Source: Anaerolinea sp.
GTDB lineage: Bacteria; Chloroflexota; Anaerolineae; JAAEKA01
Assembly: GCA_014879765.1 (NCBI GenBank)
Contig: JACSRL010000217.1
Coordinates: 1 to 11,409 of the forward strand
Direction: 5' to 3'
DNA length: 11,409 bases
The notes under the pieces were generated by a model. The model was not told the origin of the DNA. It did no database searches and saw nothing but the letters and a program-made list of their open reading frames with translations. Positions 6,519-11,409 of the stretch are shown piece by piece (the stretch's first letter is position 1; each line of letters opens with the position of its first letter). The position numbers and the translations under genes are program-made.

Positions 6519-7952
6519 ATGGCAATCGTCAACACCTCGCAAGGCTTCTGGCCTGTGCTGCTGAACCGCCCCTTCCGCCGGCTGTGGGCGGCGCAGTGGC
6601 TGGCCCAGACCTCGCAGAACACCATCAACTTTGTGCTGATCGTGCTGATCGAGCGCATCACCGGATCGAGTATGCACCTGGGGCTGACGATCCTGGCCTT
6701 CACCCTGCCTGGGGTGATCTTCGCGCCGATCAGCGGCGTGGTCATCGACCGCTGGCCCAAGAAGGTTGTGCTGGTCGCCTCCAACGCGCTGCGCGGGGTG
6801 ATCGTGTTGAGCTATCTGCTGGTGCTGGGGCTGGCGCCCGATCACAGCAACGGCTGGGTGCTGTTGACCCTCTACACCCTCACCTTCTTGATGTCCACCG
6901 TGGGGCAGTTTTTCAACCCGGCCGAGGCCGCGGCCATTCCGCTGCTGGTGGGTCGCACCCACCTGATGACGGCCAACTCCTTGTTCAGCCTGACCCTGGC
7001 GCTGTCGCAGGTGATCGGCCTGATCATCGTGGGGCCGCTGGTGGTCAAGCTGATCGGCGTGGAGGCGGCCTTCGTGGTGATCGCCTGCCTGTACGGGGTG
7101 GCTGCGCTGCTGGTGGGCCGGCTGCCGCGCGATGAGCCGCGCGCCAGCCACGCCAGCGCCCAGGGAGGCTGGCAGCGGGCCAAGAGCGATCTGCGCGAGG
7201 GCGCGTCCTTCGTCATCTCCGACCGGCCGGTGTTGGTCAGCATGACCCACCTGACCCTGATCGCCAGCCTGGTGATGACGCTGGCCATGCTGGCGCCGGG
7301 CATCTCGACCCGTGTGCTGCACCTGGCGCCGGAAGACGCCATCGTCGTCTTCGCGCCGGCCGGCGTGGGCATGTTGTTGGCCGCGGTCGTCCTGGGGCGG
7401 TGGGGCAGCCATGTCTCCAAACAGCGCCTGGTGCGCGGCGGCCTGTTGGCCATGACGCTGGGCTTCGCCATGTTTGGCGTGCTGGCCTGGCGCTTCCAGG
7501 CGACCAACCAGCAGTTTGTCTTCGACGCCTCGGTGATCGATCTGCCCGTAGCCAGCGCGGCGCTGATCCTGGCCACCATCGGCATGAGCCTGTCGTTGGG
7601 GCTGGCCATGGCCACCGTCAACATCGTCTCACAGACCCTGCTGCAAGAGCACACCCCCGACCGGCTGCGCGGCCGCGTCTTTTCGGTGCAGTTCATGCTC
7701 AACAACCTGGTGGGCATCCCCCCCATGCTGGCCATCGCCGCGCTGGCCGACCTGGTGGGCATTCCCCAGATGTTGATCGGCATCGCCGGGGTCATTTTGT
7801 TGGTGTTCGGCGTCACCCTGCGCCTGCAGCGCCGGCTGATCCAGCCGGCCGGCCGGCCGGGCCAGCCGGCCGCGTCTGAGGTCGAACAGATCACCACCAT
7901 CGATGCAATCCTGGACCTGCCAGCCGCGGCCGGGGCGCCGGGCGGCGATTAG
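6519..7952 (+). CDS. Major facilitator superfamily transporter (EntS/MFS_3-like exporter)
   Basis: A 477-residue integral membrane protein with 12 recognisable hydrophobic segments, six (about residues 22-205) on each side of a cytoplasmic loop rich in charged residues (RLPRDEPRASHASAQ...). The loop between helices 2 and 3 carries MFS motif A as GVVIDRWPKK (73-82). The N-terminal LLNRPFRRLWAAQWLAQTS is typical of the MFS_3 group that includes enterobactin exporter EntS and macrolide exporters. The substrate cannot be read from sequence. A soluble tail of about 50 residues (from RLQRRLIQPA) includes Pro/Gly/Ala-rich low-complexity sequence over a CCGG-rich stretch. The ATG has no visible Shine-Dalgarno sequence; an operator-like inverted repeat sits just upstream. 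The gene stands alone, between the DUF951 terminator and the NIF3 gene 92 bp further on. Confidence 0.9.
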   Translation: MAIVNTSQGFWPVLLNRPFRRLWAAQWLAQTSQNTINFVLIVLIERITGSSMHLGLTILAFTLPGVIFAPISGVVIDRWPKKVVLVASNALRGVIVLSYLLVLGLAPDHSNGWVLLTLYTLTFLMSTVGQFFNPAEAAAIPLLVGRTHLMTANSLFSLTLALSQVIGLIIVGPLVVKLIGVEAAFVVIACLYGVAALLVGRLPRDEPRASHASAQGGWQRAKSDLREGASFVISDRPVLVSMTHLTLIASLVMTLAMLAPGISTRVLHLAPEDAIVVFAPAGVGMLLAAVVLGRWGSHVSKQRLVRGGLLAMTLGFAMFGVLAWRFQATNQQFVFDASVIDLPVASAALILATIGMSLSLGLAMATVNIVSQTLLQEHTPDRLRGRVFSVQFMLNNLVGIPPMLAIAALADLVGIPQMLIGIAGVILLVFGVTLRLQRRLIQPAGRPGQPAASEVEQITTIDAILDLPAAAGAPGGD

Positions 7953-8044
7953 CGATGCGCAGACGAAACCACATGCCCGCACGCGAAAAACCCGGTTTCT
8001 GGACAACTGGCTGAGCGGTTACATCTGATTTAGGAGGCGAAGCC

Positions 8045-8797
8045 ATGCGCCGCGATGAATTGGTACGCTATCTCGATCGTTATCTGCGCATCGATGCCAT
8101 CCCCGACTACGGCCCGCAGGGCTTGCAGGTCGAAGGCGGCGGCGAGGTGACGCGCATCGTCTTCACCGTGGACGCGGGCCAGCCCTGCATCGACGCGGCC
8201 ATCAAGGTGGGCGCCCAGATGCAGATCGTGCATCACGGCCTCTTTTGGGGCAGCCAGGAGCTGATCCGCGGCCCCTTCGGTCGCAAGATTCAGCGCCTGT
8301 TGAACGCCAATCTCAACCTCTACGCCGCGCATCTGGCGCTGGACGCGCACCCGGAGGTGGGCAACAACGTGGAGCTGGCGCGCCTGCTGGAGCTGGCGGT
8401 GGAGAGCTGGTTCTGCAACGTCAGGGGCACCGACATCGGCGTCATCGCCCAGGCGCCGGACGGCGCGACGCTGGAGGAGCTGGCCTCGATGCTCAAGGCG
8501 CGGCTGGGCAGCGAGCCGCGGCTGCTGGCCCACGGCCCGGCGCAGGTGCGGCGGGTGGCCATCATCTCAGGCAGCGGCATCGACCACGCGCGCGATGCGG
8601 TCGCGCTGGGCGTGGACACCTTTGTCACCGGTGAGACCTCACACGCTCACTACTACGCGGCCCAGGAGCTGGGGTTGAACGTGCTCTTTGCCGGCCATTA
8701 CGCCAGCGAGACGGTGGGCTTGAAGGCGCTGGGCCGCCACCTCAACGGCAAATTCGGCCTGGAGACGGTGTTCATCGACTTGCCCACGGGGATGTAG
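8045..8797 (+). CDS. NIF3-like dinuclear metal centre protein (NIF3/YbgI, DUF34 family)
   Basis: A 250-residue cytosolic protein of the NIF3 family, which forms toroidal hexamers with a two-metal site in each subunit. Members are often labelled GTP cyclohydrolase type 2 homologues, but the biological reaction is unsettled. Metal ligands expected for the family are present: His63-His64 in IVHHGLFWG, Asp100 in HLALDAH, and His218 plus Glu222 in AGHYASET. The GSGID motif (176-180) and TGETSHAHY (195-203) are also typical. At 250 residues it is the short form without the inserted PII-like domain. The start is secure: AGGAGG lies seven bases before ATG. It is probably translated separately from the MFS gene upstream and ends at a strong hairpin. 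Family assignment is strong. Confidence 0.92.
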   Translation: MRRDELVRYLDRYLRIDAIPDYGPQGLQVEGGGEVTRIVFTVDAGQPCIDAAIKVGAQMQIVHHGLFWGSQELIRGPFGRKIQRLLNANLNLYAAHLALDAHPEVGNNVELARLLELAVESWFCNVRGTDIGVIAQAPDGATLEELASMLKARLGSEPRLLAHGPAQVRRVAIISGSGIDHARDAVALGVDTFVTGETSHAHYYAAQELGLNVLFAGHYASETVGLKALGRHLNGKFGLETVFIDLPTGM

Positions 8798-8817
8798 CGC
8801 GCGGGGCTGGAATCGTC

Positions 8818-8866
8818 AACGCCCGGCATGAACGTCTGAGACGTTCGCGCCGGGCGTTGTGTATTC
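8818..8866 (+). terminator. Long hairpin terminator after the NIF3 gene
   Basis: The outer stem AACGCCCGGC (8818-8827)/GCCGGGCGTT (8849-8858) encloses an inner stem GAACGTC-TGA-GACGTTC (8830-8846), followed by GTGTATTCT. It begins 20 bp after the NIF3 stop. The weak T-run means efficiency is uncertain. Confidence 0.65.
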
Positions 8867-8888
8867 TGGGGATAAGTGCTGCCGCGTT

Positions 8889-8918
8889 GGACAGACCGGG
8901 GAGCGCCCTGGCCTGTCC
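8889..8918 (-). terminator. Hairpin downstream of infA
   Basis: On the minus strand GGACAGGCC (8918-8910) pairs with GGTCTGTCC (8897-8889), nine pairs with one G-U, around a 12-nt loop. It lies 23 bp past the infA stop. No U-run follows, so it may be an RNA end-stabilising or processing hairpin and not a classic terminator. Confidence 0.4.
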
Positions 8919-8941
8919 GCTATGGAAACACGCCTGGAAAG

Positions 8942-9187
8942 CTAAACCCGGTCGCCCTGGGGCGCCCTGTGGCGGTAGACGATTCGTCCACGCGTGAGGT
9001 CATAGGGCGACAGTTCGACGCGCACAGCGTCGCCCAGCAAGACGCGGATGTAGTGCTTGCGCATCTTGCCGGATAAATAGGCCAGGACTTGATGCCCATT
9101 CTCCAGCTCGACCCGAAACGTGGTGTTGGGCAGCGCTTCGGTAATCTTGCCTTCGAGAATCAGCTTATCGTCCTTGGACTCAGCCAT
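8942..9187 (-). CDS. infA: Translation initiation factor IF-1
   Basis: An 81-residue S1-type OB-fold protein that binds the 30S A site during initiation. The sequence is unmistakable: EGKITEALPNTTFRVELENG, followed by the SGKMRKHYIRVLLGD block and VELSPYDLTRGRIVYRHR. It is about nine residues longer than the usual 72, with small additions at the N-terminus (MAESKDDK) and C-terminus (APQGDRV). An excellent Shine-Dalgarno sequence (AAAGGAGGTGA) precedes the ATG by about ten bases. It lies 78 bp downstream of rpsU and probably shares the promoter at 9704-9731. infA usually sits in the spc/alpha ribosomal protein cluster beside map or rpmJ, so this location with rpsU is unusual and may be a relocated or second copy. 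Confidence 0.96.
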   Translation of the reverse strand: MAESKDDKLILEGKITEALPNTTFRVELENGHQVLAYLSGKMRKHYIRVLLGDAVRVELSPYDLTRGRIVYRHRAPQGDRV

Positions 9188-9265
9188 TTCGCCATCACCT
9201 CCTTTCCAAACGTGGTAAATGAGCGGGTGGGATCGGTTGCGGAAAGCCTTTGCCGGAATGCGGCA

Positions 9266-9472
9266 TTACTCCGCCATTCTGTCGCGCTTGCGCTGCGCCT
9301 GGCGGGCCTTGCGCACAGCCTTCTGCTTCTTGATGCGGCGCACCTCGCTGGGCGGGGTGAACCAGCGCTTCTTGCGCGCGGTGGAGAGAACCCGGCTCTT
9401 GGTCACTTCCTTGCGGAAGCGCTTGAGCAGTTGCTCCTGCGATTCGCCAGACCTGAGCTCGACATTTGCCAT
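9266..9472 (-). CDS. rpsU: Small ribosomal subunit protein bS21
   Basis: A 68-residue highly basic protein of the bS21 family, a 30S platform component near the 3' end of 16S rRNA that helps with initiation on structured mRNAs. Visible family features are an N-terminal VELRSGESQEQLLKRFRKEV block, then SRVLSTARKKRWFTPPSEVRR, then an Arg/Lys-rich helix (KKQKAVRKARQAQRKRDR). The start is ATG at 9472, where the conserved region begins; the frame stays open upstream, but that part lies in the leader. AGGAGGT lies about 12 bases upstream. It is transcribed with infA (78 bp gap) behind a leader of about 225 nt holding a terminator-like hairpin, which suggests attenuation. Confidence 0.95.
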   Translation of the reverse strand: MANVELRSGESQEQLLKRFRKEVTKSRVLSTARKKRWFTPPSEVRRIKKQKAVRKARQAQRKRDRMAE

Positions 9473-9500
9473 TGGTGGATCGTACCTCCTGACTTGGATT

Positions 9501-9517
9501 AGGACTGACAGAGTCCT
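9501..9517 (-). promoter_or_regulatory. Small hairpin between attenuator and rpsU ribosome binding site
   Basis: Arms AGGACT/AGTCCT with a 5-nt loop form a 6-bp hairpin ending 11 bp before the AGGAGG of rpsU (complement of 9485-9490). It could present the ribosome binding site or be part of a translational control fold. Confidence 0.4.
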
Positions 9518-9527
9518 GCGATTGCCT

Positions 9528-9563
9528 GACAAAACAAATGCCCCACTGCACGCGCAGTGAGGC
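9528..9563 (-). terminator. Intrinsic terminator/attenuator in the rpsU leader
   Basis: On the minus strand GCCTCACTGC (9563-9554) and GCAGTGGGGC (9549-9540) form a 10-bp stem with one G-U pair and a GCGT tetraloop, followed at once by ATTTGTTTTG. This is a good intrinsic terminator, about 135 nt after the predicted transcription start and about 55 nt before the rpsU start codon, facing the rpsU-infA direction. Confidence 0.75.
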
Positions 9564-9697
9564 CGTTCGAAACTACCGGTTCAGACGTGAGTGCTTCCAA
9601 GGCGCTAGTTTCCGGACTTGCCTCTCCTATGCAGCGGGTGGATGCGAGACAGGCTCACGTCATCCCTGGGTTGCCAGCCAGAAAAACACGGCTGGCA
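9528..9697 (-). ncRNA. Candidate structured leader RNA or small RNA upstream of rpsU
   Basis: A perfect promoter would start transcription near 9697, and the terminator ends near 9530, defining an RNA of about 165 nt. It begins with a terminal hairpin (TGCCAGCC/GGCTGGCA, 9697-9690 with 9679-9672, 10-nt loop). Helix A pairs GACGTGAG (9661-9654) with CTCACGTC (9591-9584). Helix B pairs GAAACTA (9612-9606) with TAGTTTC (9575-9569) and crosses helix A, giving a pseudoknot. Inside helix A, GCCT..CTC (9654-9646) can pair with GAGAGGC (9626-9620), and GAGGC there could alternatively pair with GCCTC of the terminator, a possible switch. No open frame of note lies within it. It could be a ribosomal-protein autoregulatory leader, a riboswitch-like attenuator or an independent sRNA. 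I do not recognise it as a known RNA family. Confidence 0.5.
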
Positions 9698-9703
9698 GGT
9701 AGG

Positions 9704-9731
9704 ATTATACCCAGACCGGGCCGGCTGTCAA
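9704..9731 (-). promoter_or_regulatory. Perfect-consensus sigma-70 promoter of the rpsU-infA unit
   Basis: TTGACA (9731-9726), a 16-bp spacer and TATAAT (9709-9704) match both consensus hexamers exactly. The -35 box overlaps the stop codon of the histidine kinase gene (9728-9730). Transcription should begin near 9697, at the first base of the 5'-terminal hairpin. Such strength fits expression of translation components or of an abundant small RNA. Confidence 0.88.
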
Positions 9732-11140
9732 AGTGGCAACAGCACCTCGAAGGTCGATCCCTGGCCCGGCTTGCTCTCGACGGAGATGCTGCCCCCGTGC
9801 GCTTCGGCGATCGACTGGGCGATGCTCAGCCCCAGCCCGCTGCTGCCAGCCGCCCGGCCGCGCGCCCGATCGACCCGCCAGAAGCGGTCGAAGATGTGTG
9901 GCAGGTCCTCCGGCGCGATCCCGACACCGGTGTCGGCCACTGTGACCCGCACCCAGCCGTCGGGCCGGCGATGCAGGCTCAGCGTCACCAGGCCGCCCGG
10001 CGGGGTGTAGGCGATGGCGTTGCTGATCAGGTTGAGCAGAAGTTGCTTCAGCCGGTCGGGTTCGCCCTGCACCTGAGCTTGGTCTTCGTGCCCCAGCCGC
10101 ACCCTGACCCGCCCATCGGCCATCAACAGCGCCTCGCGGTAGACCTCCAGCAGCAGGGTGTCCAGCTCCACCGGCTTGAGGATGAGCCTGACCCCGGCGT
10201 CGGTCTCGGCCAGCAGCAGGAGATCCCGTACCAGGCGGGTCATGCGCGCCACCTCGTGGCCGATGGCCTCCAGGCCTTCGCTCAGCATGGCAGGGTCTTG
10301 GGCCGCGCCGCGCTGCAGCAGATCCACGTTGCCCTGGATGGTGGCCAGCGGGGTGCGCAGCTCGTGCGACACGTCGGCCACCAGGCGCTGCTGGGTGTTG
10401 AACAGGTCTTGCAGCCGCCCCATCATCTCGTTGAAGGTGCTGGCCAGTTGGCCCACCTCGTCATCGGGATAGACCCCCTCGATGCGCTGGTCCAGGTCTT
10501 CGGCCCGGACGATGCGGCTGGTGGTGTCGGCGATCTGGTTCAGCGGCCGCAGCGCGGCGCTGGAGATCAGCGCGCCGCCGATGGCGGCCAGCGCCACGGC
10601 GATGCCGCCGCCCACCAGCAGCGCCAGCCGGGCGATCTTGAGCATCGAGTCGATGGTGTCCAGCGAACGGGCCACCTGCACCGTGGCCACCACCTGGCCC
10701 TCCGGCGAGTGTACGGGGGTGCTGAACACCCGCAGCGTGACGCCGTCGCCCTGCCAGGTGTAGAAGCCAGACTCGCCGGCCAGGTTGCGTTCCCGCATCT
10801 CCTCTGGCAGCGGCATCATCTGGTCTCCCATGCCCGGCGACTTGTCGATGACCGTGCCCTGGAGGGTGCTGGCCTGGGCGAAGACCTGGGAGGCAAAGAC
10901 GATGGCCGGAATGGGCAGCCGGCTGCGCATGGGGTCGATGTTGGCCTCGAAGACCGCCACCACCCGCTCCGCCTGGCTCTGGATCATGTCGTCCACCTCG
11001 CCGTAGAGTGCCCGCGCCACCACGGCCTGGAAGCCCACGGCGAAGAGGAGCAGCACCACGGCCAGCAACAGTGTGTACCAGAAGGTCAGGCGAAAGCGTA
11101 GGGTCATGGAGGAAACATCGGAGGGTTGGCGCCGGCTCAT
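9728..11140 (-). CDS. Transmembrane sensor histidine kinase (HAMP-HisKA-HATPase_c)
   Basis: A 470-residue class I sensor kinase. Domains in order: transmembrane helix 1 (about 20-43, FWYTLLLAVVLLLFAVGF); an extracellular sensor of about 125 residues without a recognised fold; helix 2 (172-195); HAMP (197-249); HisKA with phospho-acceptor His259 in DVSHELRTP; and HATPase_c with the N box LLLNLISNAIAY (Asn374), G1 box DTGVG (403-407), F box IFDRFWRVD and G2 box SGLGLSIA. All catalytic motifs are intact. The start is uncertain: ATG 11140 (MSRRQPSD) or ATG 11107 (MTLRFRLTFWYT, typical of kinase N-termini), neither with a good Shine-Dalgarno sequence. The frame stays open to 11236, but that part is repeat sequence. 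No response regulator is present in the window; one would be expected beyond the repeat array to the right. The signal is unknown. Confidence 0.93.
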   Translation of the reverse strand: MSRRQPSDVSSMTLRFRLTFWYTLLLAVVLLLFAVGFQAVVARALYGEVDDMIQSQAERVVAVFEANIDPMRSRLPIPAIVFASQVFAQASTLQGTVIDKSPGMGDQMMPLPEEMRERNLAGESGFYTWQGDGVTLRVFSTPVHSPEGQVVATVQVARSLDTIDSMLKIARLALLVGGGIAVALAAIGGALISSAALRPLNQIADTTSRIVRAEDLDQRIEGVYPDDEVGQLASTFNEMMGRLQDLFNTQQRLVADVSHELRTPLATIQGNVDLLQRGAAQDPAMLSEGLEAIGHEVARMTRLVRDLLLLAETDAGVRLILKPVELDTLLLEVYREALLMADGRVRVRLGHEDQAQVQGEPDRLKQLLLNLISNAIAYTPPGGLVTLSLHRRPDGWVRVTVADTGVGIAPEDLPHIFDRFWRVDRARGRAAGSSGLGLSIAQSIAEAHGGSISVESKPGQGSTFEVLLPL

Positions 11141-11200
11141 AGCGCCATGATACGATGGATAGCTTAAGCGCAGGTTATGCGGCCATGAGAAGGGTGTGAG

Positions 11201-11409
11201 CTTGGCCAGGGATTGGAAATCCCTGGCTGACAACACAAAGGCCCCTCAGGGCCTGCAGAGCCTGGCCAGGGATTGGAAATCCCTGGCTGACAGCACGAAG
11301 GCCCCTCAGGGCCTGCAGAGCAGATTCCCAGCGGCTGAGCCTGGCCAGGGATTGGAAATCCCTGGCTGACAACACAAAGGCCCCTCAGGGCCTGCAGAGC
11401 AGATTCCCA
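11201..11409. repeat. 60-nt tandem palindromic repeat array (at least three units)
   Basis: Units lie at 11201-11260, 11261-11320 and 11340-11399, nearly identical. A 19-nt spacer (CAGATTCCCAGCGGCTGAG) lies between units 2 and 3, and its beginning (CAGATTCCCA) appears again at 11400-11409, so the array continues outside the window. Each unit holds two hairpins: arms GCCAGGGATT/AATCCCTGGC with a GGA loop, then AGGCCC/GGGCCT with a CTCA loop. Unit 2 differs from units 1 and 3 mainly in the link (CAGCACGAA versus CAACACAAA). The array lies upstream of the histidine kinase and has no coding value; apparent ORFs here are repeat translation. It resembles REP/BIME-type elements and not CRISPR, since there are no unique spacers. 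Confidence 0.92.

Noticed and set aside
7840..7875. CCGG-rich stretch as a repeat element
   Set aside because: It is in-frame low-complexity coding sequence for the Pro/Gly/Ala-rich tail of the MFS protein.
7989..8003. AAACCCGGTTT palindrome between MFS and NIF3 genes as a terminator
   Set aside because: The palindrome leaves no room for a hairpin loop and is not followed by a T-run; at most a fragment of a dispersed repeat.
9560..9580. tRNA or tmRNA T-loop suggested by TTTCGAAC on the minus strand
   Set aside because: No acceptor stem, anticodon arm or CCA end can be fitted around it.
9600..9630. SRP (4.5S) RNA suggested by GTCCGGAA on the minus strand
   Set aside because: The GGAA is not closed by the expected CC/GG pair and the AGCA internal loop partner is absent, so the helix 8 signature is not met.
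9557..11101. 514-codon open frame on the plus strand
   Set aside because: Opposite the histidine kinase and the rpsU promoter and leader; no domain seen.
11175..11375. 66-codon minus-strand ORF
   Set aside because: A direct translation of the tandem repeat (ARDFQSLA and VSQGFPIPGQA recur); no independent coding evidence.
11201..11409. CRISPR array
   Set aside because: Units are contiguous or separated by the same recurring spacer, units are internally palindromic at 60 nt, and there are no unique spacers or cas genes.

Overview
The window is a GC-rich bacterial chromosome segment with long ORFs in most frames, most of them shadows. I infer a member of the Chloroflexota (Anaerolineae/Caldilineae type). 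The reasons are a DUF951 protein, a modular CarboxypepD_reg-DUF4015 protein, a short lipoprotein-type M1 peptidase, and palindromic intergenic repeats. This is a family-level impression and not a database result.

Left block (25-5937, minus strand). Three genes probably transcribed leftwards from one promoter at 6102-6128: a membrane-anchored protein with about seven carboxypeptidase-regulatory-like repeats and a C-terminal DUF4015 putative glycosidase domain; an M1-family metallopeptidase lipoprotein with an intact zinc site; and a glycosyl-hydrolase-like 10 protein. Two glycosidase-like barrels of different families plus a surface peptidase suggest cell-surface glycan or glycoprotein processing. 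The last gene reads through a copy of a palindromic repeat, and its stop codon lies inside that repeat.

Centre (6160-8797, plus strand). A DUF951 zinc-ribbon-like gene has a promoter so close to its start that the mRNA is probably leaderless. It is followed by a terminator-like hairpin, an MFS exporter with an operator-like inverted repeat before its start, and a NIF3-family dinuclear-metal protein with a strong ribosome binding site. Hairpins separate this block from the convergent infA.

Right block (8942-11140, minus strand). A sensor histidine kinase lies upstream of rpsU-infA. A perfect TTGACA/TATAAT promoter overlapping the 3' end of the kinase drives a leader of about 225 nt before rpsU. 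The leader has a hairpin at its 5' end, a predicted pseudoknot, and an intrinsic terminator before the rpsU ribosome binding site. This is either an attenuator controlling rpsU-infA or a small RNA gene, and it is the best candidate for something undescribed here.

Far right (11201-11409). Three units of a 60-nt tandem palindromic repeat, running off the window edge. A rearranged copy sits at the far left (16-99). One hairpin keeps its CTCA loop between copies while both stem arms change together, so the fold itself appears to be what is kept. No tRNA, rRNA, CRISPR array or transposase was seen.
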